Below are positions 18,798 to 25,211 of a DNA stretch of 32,575 bases, piece after piece; within the stretch, counting starts at the first letter, position 1; each line of letters begins with the position of its first letter. This DNA is from Chloroflexota bacterium (GTDB taxonomy: Bacteria; Chloroflexota; Dehalococcoidia; Lucifugimonadales; JACQTT01): positions 1 through 32,575 of the forward strand of contig JACQTT010000015.1 of assembly GCA_016210665.1 (NCBI GenBank). Reading direction: 5' to 3'. Both the position numbers and the translations under genes were made by a program. The notes under the pieces were generated by a model. The model saw only the letters and a list, made by a program, of their open reading frames with translations, searched no databases and was not told where the DNA came from.

Positions 18798-19083
18798 AGT
18801 CAGAGGCCTTAAATAGCCTTAAATATTAGATTCAATTGTACAAAAGCACACGCCTAGGAGTAGGGATGTTACTTATCCTAATGCGGTAATTCTATAGCAA
18901 CACACGTATTAAGTCAAAAGGATTATGGTAGGAACTGTTCTGGCAATAGTCTCGTACCCCATCATGACTGCTGAGGCATAGATTACTTCAACCCCGAGGC
19001 AGACCCAAGACATGCTTAAGGCAGGGATAGCTAAGGGACCTTCCAAATCGTTTCTAAGACGGTGAGCACTAATAACCAGGGAC
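18798..19083. other. Intergenic region between recA and recX
   Basis: 286 bases with no gene-like frame. A short tandem repeat, CCTTAAATA twice one base apart, lies near 18807-18826, just upstream of recX. A weak promoter (TTGCTA, 17 bases, GATAAG on the minus strand) can be drawn but is not convincing. No clear recA terminator was seen. Confidence 0.45.
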
Positions 19084-20124
19084 CTAAGCCTCCTCAGGCT
19101 CTGGCTCCTGGTCGGAGGAGGATGTCAGCGTCGGCGAGCCGGATGATGAAGAGCGGATCTCCTTCTCTATCTGAGCAGCGATATCATGTTGCTTGTATAG
19201 GAACTCCTTGGCGGCCTCTCGCCCCTGGCCCAGGCGTGTCTCGCCGAAGGAGTAAAAGGCGCCATTCTTCTTTATAGAGCCAAGACTTACCCCTATATCC
19301 AGGAGGTCTCCCTCTCTGCTTATGCCATGATTGAACATGATATCGAACTCAGCGGTACGGAAGGGCGGGGCTACCTTGTTTTTTACCACTCTGGCGCGAA
19401 CCCGATTGCCGATAATCTCGTTGCCCTGCTTTATAGAGTCCAAGCGACGCAGGTCAATGCGCACCGAGCTGTAGAACTTGAGGGCACGGCCCCCGGGAGT
19501 CACCTCTGGGTTGCCGAAGAAGACTCCTATCTTCTCTCGAAGCTGATTAACGAAGATGACGGCAGTGCGGGATCGGCTGATGGCGGCGGTAAGTTTTCGC
19601 AGAGCCTGAGACATAAGGCGGGCCTGAAGGCCTACGTGAGCATCACCCATGTCTCCTTCTAGCTCGGCCTTAGGCACTAGGGCGGCCACGCTGTCTATGA
19701 CTACTGCGTCCACAGCTCCGCTGCGCACCAGGTACTCGGCTATCTCCAAGGCCTGCTCTGCTGTGTCTGGTTGAGACACGAGGAGTTGCTCTGTATTGAC
19801 CCCGCAGTGGGCTGCATAGATGGGGTCCAAGGCGTGCTCGGCATCGATGTAGGCGGCGGTGCCGCCAAGGTTTTGAGCCTCGGCGATGATGTGGAGAGCG
19901 AGGGTGGACTTGCCTGCCGCCTCGGCTCCGAAGATCTCCGTGACTCGCCCCCTCGGAATGCCGCCGATGCCCAGGGCTATGTCCAGAGAGATGGAGCCTG
20001 TGGAGAGGGCCTCGGCTGGCGTCCTACGGGCGGCTTCGCCCAGCTTCATGATAGCGCCTCGGCCAAAGTGGCGCTCTATCTGTCCTACCGCCAATTCTAA
20101 TGCCTTTTCTTTTTCTGTAGTCAT
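19084..20124 (-). CDS. recA: RecA recombinase
   Basis: RecA forms filaments on single-stranded DNA, carries out strand exchange and triggers LexA self-cleavage. The 346-residue protein shows Walker [10 protein letters not shown] (residues 66-74), Walker [10 protein letters not shown], the L2-loop region [20 protein letters not shown] and [12 protein letters not shown]. Walker A departs from the usual GPESSGKTT: Pro is Ala and the Ser-Ser pair is Ala-Ala. The tail is acidic (EPEPEEA). The frame extends upstream to 20301, but that part is MITE-derived. The ATG at 20124 has the family start ([17 protein letters not shown]), with GGGGGA upstream. Confidence 0.97.
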   Translation of the reverse strand: MTTEKEKALELAVGQIERHFGRGAIMKLGEAARRTPAEALSTGSISLDIALGIGGIPRGRVTEIFGAEAAGKSTLALHIIAEAQNLGGTAAYIDAEHALDPIYAAHCGVNTEQLLVSQPDTAEQALEIAEYLVRSGAVDAVVIDSVAALVPKAELEGDMGDAHVGLQARLMSQALRKLTAAISRSRTAVIFVNQLREKIGVFFGNPEVTPGGRALKFYSSVRIDLRRLDSIKQGNEIIGNRVRARVVKNKVAPPFRTAEFDIMFNHGISREGDLLDIGVSLGSIKKNGAFYSFGETRLGQGREAAKEFLYKQHDIAAQIEKEIRSSSSGSPTLTSSSDQEPEPEEA

Positions 20125-20141
20125 TGTTGGCTGTCCCCCAT

Positions 20142-20156
20142 TGTATCTCAGATACA
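20142..20156. promoter_or_regulatory. Palindrome in the recA promoter region, possible operator
   Basis: A perfect 15-base palindrome TGTATCTCAGATACA lies 18-32 bases upstream of the recA start. On the minus strand it overlaps TACAAT, the best -10 candidate. An operator for recA repression is possible. It does not match the LexA boxes I know. Confidence 0.4.
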
Positions 20157-20170
20157 GGGTGTTATGGCTA

Positions 20171-20317
20171 AGTATCTCAAAAACCCTCACCCCCTGTGTC
20201 CCCCGCTCCCTTGCTAAGGGAGCGGGGGAGAAAAAGAATCTGGAGGACATCCCCAGACCCCTGGCAGAGGGGCCTATGCCCCCTCTGCACTCCCCCAACA
20301 ACGGTTTTTGAGATAGT
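20171..20317. mobile_element. MITE-like element upstream of recA
   Basis: Perfect 13-bp terminal inverted repeats TATCTCAAAAACC (20173-20185) and its complement (20303-20315) enclose about 117 bases without coding capacity. Inside are two strong hairpins: a perfect 13-bp stem with a 3-base loop (20200-20228) and a second of about 10 bp (20264-20288). The shape is that of a non-autonomous miniature element. A target duplication is not clear, though TA ends are possible. It supplies the false upstream part of the recA frame. Confidence 0.75.
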
Positions 20318-20438
20318 TTCTAAGGGTATCGTATCACAAGTCGGCAACAAGACTCAAGGCGAGGTGTCAGGAGGCTTTGGGTAGTTCAACGTCAGTTTCT
20401 CAAGTAAAAACGGGACGGTTCTCAGTGACAGTGCTCTA

Positions 20439-20467
20439 TTGACGGTGCGGAACATATGTTCTACATT
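20439..20467 (+). promoter_or_regulatory. Promoter of the phage-derived cassette with embedded SOS box
   Basis: TTGACG (20439-20444), 17 bases, TACATT (20462-20467). The spacer holds the perfect palindrome GAACATATGTTC (20450-20461). GAAC-N4-GTTC is the Gram-positive (DinR-type) LexA box, and a box between -35 and -10 would block RNA polymerase. Transcription would start about 20474, 20 bases before the first gene. LexA binding here is inferred from the sequence alone. Confidence 0.65.
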
Positions 20468-20495
20468 GTTAGCATCACTTTGTGGAGAAGTTTAG

Positions 20496-20843
20496 GTGAC
20501 AACGGAGGCTAGAGTGGAGTCTCAGAGCCTTGAGGCCCTAGCTATCTTGGAGCGGGGGGTAACAGCGCTAAGCAGTATTCTTAATGTCTTCTATTTCGCC
20601 TTATACCGTTCTAGGTTGAAGAGGCGAAAGATAGGAGCGGTGGTTTTAGTTGTGGTGAATCTGGCCTTTCTGATTCAGAGCCTTTACTTTGGTTTTCTGC
20701 CCTACTTTGCTAGGCTGAACGTGGCTATCCTGGCTGGAGACGCGGGACTAGGGTTGCTAGCTGGCCTTCTGCCTATGATCGCTTCCCTTTTGATTACACT
20801 GCTTATCGTTAGGCAACTCTTGTCACGACGCATAGGAAAATAA
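20496..20843 (+). CDS. Small two-helix membrane protein, holin-like
   Basis: 115 residues, with two hydrophobic segments that look membrane-spanning: about residues 47-68 (IGAVVLVVVNLAFLIQSLYF) and 85-108 (LLAGLLPMIASLLITLLIVR). The N-terminal half is soluble and a basic stretch (RSRLKRRK) precedes the first segment. Start GTG with GGAGAAG 6 bases upstream. It is the first gene after the SOS-type promoter, and a holin or related membrane role is only inferred from size, topology and the phage genes that follow. I recognise no family. Confidence 0.7.
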   Translation: MTTEARVESQSLEALAILERGVTALSSILNVFYFALYRSRLKRRKIGAVVLVVVNLAFLIQSLYFGFLPYFARLNVAILAGDAGLGLLAGLLPMIASLLITLLIVRQLLSRRIGK

Positions 20844-20859
20844 TGCTAGGAGCGGAACA

Positions 20860-21033
20860 ATGCAAGCTCTGACTTTGGCAATACAAAGGGAACAGTGGGA
20901 TGCGGTGTCTGTACTTCTTCTGAGCGCTCTGGTAAAGGTTACCAACCAGGTGCCAAGAGATGCGGTTCAAGGTCTTTTGGAGGCCCTAGAGGTGCGAGGT
21001 TCTGAAGGAGACATGCATGGCTCCCAGGTCTAG
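20860..21033 (+). CDS. Small hypothetical protein (57 residues)
   Basis: A short gene that simple ORF cut-offs miss. ATG at 20860 with AGGAG 8 bases upstream, stop TAG at 21031-21033. The product (MQALTLAIQREQWDAVSVLL to GDMHGSQV) is probably helical. It lies 16 bases after the previous gene and its end overlaps the next gene by 17 bases, in line with the compact phage-like spacing. No family recognised. Confidence 0.6.
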   Translation: MQALTLAIQREQWDAVSVLLLSALVKVTNQVPRDAVQGLLEALEVRGSEGDMHGSQV

Positions 21034-21352
21034 GCCTAAGGTTATTGAGCCGGGAGTCTTTTATAGGCAAGTTCTCTCCCAGGCGCAGCGAATAAAGCTA
21101 GACGAGGCCCGTCAGGTTGAGGGATTGGATGAAGAGATAGCACTTCTGAGGGTGCATCTCAGCCAGTTGGTTCAGGAGCAGCCTGACAAGTTGGAGCTCC
21201 TACTCAAAGGCATTCGTTTATTGGTTCATGCTGTGGCAGTCAGATATAGGCTTTCACCGCAGGCAGAGCAGGACCTGTCTAAGAGTCTCGCCAACGTCAT
21301 TCGAGAGGTAGGCGGGCTCCTTATGCCGGAGGAGTCTAGTGGAGACAGATGA
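21017..21352 (+). CDS. Hypothetical protein, helical, in the packaging cassette
   Basis: 111 residues, predicted mainly helical and soluble (for example DEEIALLRVHLSQLVQEQ and LLKGIRLLVHAVAVRY), with an N-terminal Arg/Lys/Pro patch. The ATG has AAGGAG 7 bases upstream. A small terminase subunit would be expected near here, before the large terminase, but I see no HTH and cannot claim it. It overlaps the next gene by 14 bases. Confidence 0.7.
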   Translation: MAPRSRPKVIEPGVFYRQVLSQAQRIKLDEARQVEGLDEEIALLRVHLSQLVQEQPDKLELLLKGIRLLVHAVAVRYRLSPQAEQDLSKSLANVIREVGGLLMPEESSGDR

Positions 21353-21557
21353 GCTTAAGGAGGCCATTGGCCGGCTCAAGTCCTCACGACATCAAAGGGT
21401 TGATACGTCGCCTGGCTCTACCTTCGAGGCCCTCTTGGAGCAGCGTATCGGGGATGTGGAACGCCACGTGGACGAGTTGAAGAGCCGTATCAACGGGTTA
21501 ATGTTTACAGTAGCGGCGGCTATTATCGCCCAACTGGTGATTAGCCTGGTTACCTGA
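21339..21557 (+). CDS. XhlA-like small membrane protein
   Basis: 72 residues: a charged coiled coil (EALLEQRIGDVERHVDELKS) followed by one C-terminal membrane helix (GLMFTVAAAIIAQLVISLVT). This layout is that of XhlA-type phage proteins, which work with holins in lysis. The identity rests on layout only. Start GTG, with GGAGGAG 5 bases upstream. The gene ends 10 bases before the terminase gene. Confidence 0.65.
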   Translation: METDELKEAIGRLKSSRHQRVDTSPGSTFEALLEQRIGDVERHVDELKSRINGLMFTVAAAIIAQLVISLVT

Positions 21558-21567
21558 AGGAGGCGAT

Positions 21568-22962
21568 ATGGCTACTAGGTATGCTCTCAGGCCATATCAG
21601 GTGGAGATAGGAAGACGTATTCTGGATAGCATTATCCACCACCGGGGCCTCGCCTTTTCGGTGGAGATAGCCCGCCAGGGTGGCAAGAACGAGCTATCGG
21701 CTCAGATGGAGATGCTTCTCCTCACCCTCTTTATCCAGAGCGGTGGCAACCTGGTGAAGGCTGCGCCTACCTTTATACCCCAGTGCCTCATAAGCATGAT
21801 GCGACTCAAGGAGCGGCTTAACGATGCGGGCTTCGGTGGCTTCTGGAGTTCTCAGGCTGGATACATTATTCAGGTAGGCCAGGCTCGCCAACTCTTTTTC
21901 AGCGCCGAGAACTCGGCCAACGTGGTTGGAGCAACTGCCCACATCCTCCTGGAGATAGACGAGGCTCAGGACGTGGAGAAGGAGAAGTATTATAAGGAGT
22001 TCCGACCGATGGGAGCCTCTACCAATGTGACCTCGGTACTCTACGGAACGCCCTGGAACGCCTTTTCCCTGTTGGAGGAGGTGAAGCAGACCAACCTGGA
22101 GCTAGAACGCAAGGACGGTATCCGGCGCCACTTCTCTTTCGATTGGCAAGAGGTGGCTCGTTACAATCCCGAATACCAACGCTATGTAGTGGCGGAAAGA
22201 GAGCGCCTGGGGGAGGACCATCCTCTCTTTCGTACCCAGTACATGCTTTTGCCCTTGCAAGGAGGCGGTGGTTTCCTATCTGTGCAGCAGATAGCTCGGA
22301 TGGGAGGCTTCCATTCCCGCCAGGCCCGTCCATCGCTTGGAAAGACGTACGTGGCCGGTGTTGACATAGCCGGTCAGGGTGAGGAGGGAGAGGGCATCTT
22401 CTCTCTTCCTGGAACAGGCTCAAGGCGGGGACGCGACTCCACTGTCGTTACTATCGCTGAGCTAGACTTTTCGGCCTGTGAGGAGTTTGTTAGAGAGCCA
22501 GCTGTAAAGGTAGTGGAGCACTATTGCTGGACTGGAGAGAGCCATGCTTCTTTGTATGCCCAGCTAGTGGATATTTTGAAGAGCGTGTGGCGTTGCCGTC
22601 GAGTAGTTGTGGACTCTACTGGTCTGGGAGAGGGAGTCGCCAGCTTTCTAGAGAAGGCCCTGGGTGCCTCTGTAGTAGCACCATTCAAGTTTACTGCCCA
22701 GAGCAAGTCTGACTTAGCGTATGAGTTGCTGGCGGCGGTGAACTCGGGACGGCTAAAGGTTTACGGGTCTGATGGCTCCTTTGAGTACCAGGAGTTCTGG
22801 CGGCAGATGGAGCTAGCCAAGGCTCACTATCGGCCTAATAAGACCATGAACTTCTATGTGGACCCTTCTCAGGGCCACGACGATTTCATGATGAGCCTGG
22901 CTCTGGTAGTCAAGGCATCGGGGTATCTGCCACGGGTAGCGGTAGGTCGCCTAAGAGATTAG
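21568..22962 (+). CDS. Phage terminase large subunit (packaging ATPase/nuclease)
   Basis: TerL packages phage DNA into the procapsid and cuts it. The N-terminal ATPase (about residues 30-200) shows a Walker A-like EIARQGGKNE (R36-Q-G-G-K40) and Walker B LLEIDEAQ (D131, E132). The C-terminal RNase H-like nuclease (about 260-450) shows VAGVDIAG (D266), VVVDSTGLG (D349) and HDDFMMSLAL (D438/D439), the expected acidic triad. Its 464 residues are a complete length. Start ATG with AAGGAGG upstream. It is the core of the packaging cassette, with a portal protein following. Confidence 0.9.
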   Translation: MATRYALRPYQVEIGRRILDSIIHHRGLAFSVEIARQGGKNELSAQMEMLLLTLFIQSGGNLVKAAPTFIPQCLISMMRLKERLNDAGFGGFWSSQAGYIIQVGQARQLFFSAENSANVVGATAHILLEIDEAQDVEKEKYYKEFRPMGASTNVTSVLYGTPWNAFSLLEEVKQTNLELERKDGIRRHFSFDWQEVARYNPEYQRYVVAERERLGEDHPLFRTQYMLLPLQGGGGFLSVQQIARMGGFHSRQARPSLGKTYVAGVDIAGQGEEGEGIFSLPGTGSRRGRDSTVVTIAELDFSACEEFVREPAVKVVEHYCWTGESHASLYAQLVDILKSVWRCRRVVVDSTGLGEGVASFLEKALGASVVAPFKFTAQSKSDLAYELLAAVNSGRLKVYGSDGSFEYQEFWRQMELAKAHYRPNKTMNFYVDPSQGHDDFMMSLALVVKASGYLPRVAVGRLRD

Positions 22963-23071
22963 GGTAGTTTATGTATGCCCAAGTTAGGGAACAAGTGCGG
23001 ACAAGCTTGGCAAGGAGATGCCATGAATGGTGAGCCGGAACAGAGAGAATTGCTTTTGGAGGGGATTCGCC

Positions 23072-23377
23072 ATGACTCGACGCAAGGGAATGCCGTTAAT
23101 CGATGCGCTGCCAGAGTACTATCCTTACAGAGACAATGGATGCGAGGTTTCACCCTCTTGCCTGGCCTGTCCCCTGCCCAAGTGTAGATATGACGACCCC
23201 GGTTGGATACAGCGGGAGGCTCGTGAGAAGCGAGACGGAGAGGTTCTAAAGGTTCGTCATAGAGATAGAAAGACGGTGCACCAACTGGCTAAGGAGTTCG
23301 GAATCAGCCAGCGCACCGTCCACCGTATTCTTAGCAGGGCCGGCAATGGCAACGGAACGAATGTGTTTCGAAGTTGA
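23072..23377 (+). CDS. Small HTH protein with a Cys-rich (zinc-like) motif
   Basis: 101 residues. A Cys cluster, C24-x5-C30-x2-C33-x4-C38 (within GCEVSPSCLACPLPKCRYD), could bind zinc. A helix-turn-helix follows (about 68-88, TVHQLAKEFGISQRTVHRIL), of the type that binds DNA in resolvases and phage regulators. The ATG at 23072 was chosen for a strong GGAGGGG 7 bases upstream, over the in-frame upstream start at 23027. It lies between terminase and portal, so a packaging or regulatory role is possible. No exact family is claimed. Confidence 0.75.
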   Translation: MTRRKGMPLIDALPEYYPYRDNGCEVSPSCLACPLPKCRYDDPGWIQREAREKRDGEVLKVRHRDRKTVHQLAKEFGISQRTVHRILSRAGNGNGTNVFRS

Positions 23378-23387
23378 AGGAGTGCAG

Positions 23388-24737
23388 ATGAATACATTAT
23401 CTATACCATCTATTCCCCAACAAATTTCTAGAAGGGATCTGGACCGCCTTAGGGCTTATCGCGAGAACCTGGACTTTTACAATGGAATTCAGTGGCAAGG
23501 TATAGGTAGGCGAGGGGAGCGGCGACTGATCTTTAACTATGCAAAGACCTTTATAGATAAGCTAGCATCCTATTTAATGTCTGGTGTTGAGGTAGTAATA
23601 GAGCCTCAGGATACCTCTGAGGAGTCTGGGGAACAGGCGCGGAGGGCACAAGAGGCCCTGCACCGTGTTTATGATGTCAACGGCCTGGAACAGCTAGATT
23701 TCGAAACAGAGCTGGACGCCTCTATTTTGGGGGACGGTTGCTATAAGGTAACCTGGGATCCCCATAGCCAACAGGTGCGAGTAACATCGCCCGATGTGCA
23801 GGGCATATACGCCTGGTGGGTTGGAGACGACCCCTCTCGCGTTTGGCGGATCGCCAGTAGCTACAAGCTCTCATGGGAAGAGGCACAGATGATATACGAC
23901 ATCGCCATTCCCTCCACGGAACAGTTACATCAACAGGGTGTCACTATCGTTGAGGTGTGGTCAGAGACCTCTTTCCAGCTCTGGCTTGGTTCTACCAGCT
24001 CACCTGGAGGCGGGGGCTCGCTCCTCCAGGAGCGAGCTAACCCCTATGGCTTTATCCCGTTTATCCCCTTTCCTAACCTACGAGAGCCCAAGAAGTTCTG
24101 GGGACAGAGCGACCTGGCGCTCCTAAAAGAGCCTTCTAGAGAGCTGAACAGGGCACTTTCCCAATTATCCATGATACTGGAGCTTTCTGGTAACCCTATT
24201 GCTGTGCTGGAGGGGGTGCATGAGGCCCAGGACATAGCCGTGCAGCCGGGCGCAGTGTGGGAGTTACCAGAGCAAGCACGGGCCTACCTCCTCGATCTTC
24301 TTCAAGGCGGAGGTATCAAGCTGCATATAGACTTTATTGACCTTGTGTATCGTGCCCTCCATGATCTGTCGGAAGCCCCCCGAACTGCTTTTGGCGATAA
24401 CCCTCGAAACCTCTCGGGCGTGGCCCTGGAGATGGAGATGCATCCTCTGCTCCAGCGGGTACGTCGCAAGCGCCTCATAAGGACGGCGGTGTACAAACAG
24501 CGAAACGAGATGATCCTGCGTATCCTGGAGGAAAAGACTGGAGTGCGCTATCTGCCGGTGCGGCAGCGTTTGATGTGGGGACAGCTACTGCCCCAGGACC
24601 GTGGCCGACTAGTGCGGGATGAGCAGATACTGGTAGAGTCGGGGGTTCACAGTCGGCGGCGTGCTATGGAGGAGCTTGGGGTGGGTAACCCAGAGGCGGA
24701 GTGGGCCCGCATTAAGGAGGAGGGGGGAATAGGATAG
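23388..24737 (+). CDS. Phage portal protein (SPP1 Gp6-like)
   Basis: The portal is the dodecameric ring at the capsid vertex through which terminase pumps DNA. The 449-residue protein shows a typical start (YRENLDFYNGIQWQG), IFNYAKTFIDKLASYLMSG, the region PYGFIPFIPFPNLREPKKFWG with SDLALLKEPSRELNRALSQL, and the late segment SGVALEMEMHPLLQRVRRKR. This layout fits the Gp6-like portal family and the length is nearly complete. ATG at 23388 with AAGGAG 7 bases upstream; an in-frame ATG at 23346 overlaps the previous gene and has no such site. No capsid gene follows. Confidence 0.85.
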   Translation: MNTLSIPSIPQQISRRDLDRLRAYRENLDFYNGIQWQGIGRRGERRLIFNYAKTFIDKLASYLMSGVEVVIEPQDTSEESGEQARRAQEALHRVYDVNGLEQLDFETELDASILGDGCYKVTWDPHSQQVRVTSPDVQGIYAWWVGDDPSRVWRIASSYKLSWEEAQMIYDIAIPSTEQLHQQGVTIVEVWSETSFQLWLGSTSSPGGGGSLLQERANPYGFIPFIPFPNLREPKKFWGQSDLALLKEPSRELNRALSQLSMILELSGNPIAVLEGVHEAQDIAVQPGAVWELPEQARAYLLDLLQGGGIKLHIDFIDLVYRALHDLSEAPRTAFGDNPRNLSGVALEMEMHPLLQRVRRKRLIRTAVYKQRNEMILRILEEKTGVRYLPVRQRLMWGQLLPQDRGRLVRDEQILVESGVHSRRRAMEELGVGNPEAEWARIKEEGGIG

Positions 24738-24930
24738 CGGCTGTATGAGGCGCGGCATCAATTGCCGAAGAAGACAGTGGGCATCTTGTTGAATTTTGTT
24801 CGTTGATGATGTTGGCTGATGTAACCTCATGCCAAAATAGCTGTTTTAGTCAGGTCTCAGTTGAAAAACGCTGTTAATCAAGATTTTCTCAACCCTCTTG
24901 ATCTCCCCAGTTAATAAACGACCTCGAGTA

Positions 24931-24981
24931 CACGGCCTTGACACAGGCATGGGCGAATATTAAGATTTGGCCTGTGCCGTG
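24931..24981 (+). promoter_or_regulatory. Inverted repeat overlapping a promoter-like site
   Basis: The arms CACGG...CACAGGC (24931-24935 and 24942-24948) pair with GCCTGTGCCGTG (24970-24981), with a 6-base bulge and a 21-base loop. Within it, TTGACA (24938-24943), 17 bases and TAAGAT (24961-24966) resemble a promoter. There is no T run, so it is less like a terminator. It could be an operator/promoter, or the end of the portal transcript. Confidence 0.35.
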
Positions 24982-25034
24982 GGTGGTTTCCGTGACGTTT
25001 AATGGTTAGAAGGGTGAGTAGACGTTGAACTATT

Positions 25035-25075
25035 ACCCTATAGGGTCTTGACTTTTCGCCTTATTGCTATATACT
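25035..25075 (+). promoter_or_regulatory. Promoter and adjoining palindrome of the giant secreted-protein gene
   Basis: TTGACT (25048-25053), 16 bases and TATACT (25070-25075) make a good promoter about 137 bases upstream of the start codon. The perfect palindrome ACCCTATAGGGT (25035-25046) touches the -35 box and may bind a regulator. Confidence 0.55.
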
Positions 25076-25085
25076 GTCGGTCAGA

Positions 25086-25140
25086 GTCTGGGGAAGTATT
25101 TTGTGGCATCTCAGAGATTTGAGGATGCAGCACCAGACGC
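25086..25140 (+). ncRNA. Possible structured leader RNA
   Basis: In the leader, GTCTGG (near 25087) can pair with CCAGAC (near 25135), and inside them GCATC (near 25109) with GATGC (near 25124). The two stems are nested with an asymmetric internal loop, followed by a G-rich stretch before the gene. No known riboswitch class was recognised. Confidence 0.25.
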
Positions 25141-25211
25141 GTAAGGCAAGCGTGAGGGGGAGGTGTCAGGAGATTGATAGTGCTGGAAATTACCAGAGCA
25201 GGTAAGATGGG

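Larger units (their letters stand above)
24738..25211. other. Long intergenic region with promoters and palindromes
   Basis: 474 bases between the portal gene and the giant secreted-protein gene, with no gene-like frame. It holds an inverted repeat with a promoter-like overlap (24931-24981), a 12-base palindrome and a promoter (25035-25075), and a possible structured leader (25086-25140). These are listed apart. Confidence 0.6.

Noticed and set aside
18925-18945. GGAACTGTTC read as a LexA box
   Set aside because: The half-sites are only 1 base apart, not 4, so the spacing does not fit.
20200-20228. Strong 13-bp hairpin read as a terminator
   Set aside because: It lies inside the MITE with no T run directly after it on either strand, so it is better seen as part of that element.
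20125-20301. N-terminal extension of the RecA frame (59 codons)
   Set aside because: It lies in the MITE and the recA leader, and RecA family members start at MTTEKEK.
22975-23187. Frame of 70 codons overlapping the HTH gene, with an AAGGAG before an internal ATG
   Set aside because: It overlaps the HTH gene over most of its length and shows no family likeness; the ribosome site alone is not enough.
24738-25211. Idea of a cyclic-di-GMP or other known riboswitch in the giant gene leader
   Set aside because: None of the conserved core sequences of the classes I know could be found; kept only as an unnamed fold.
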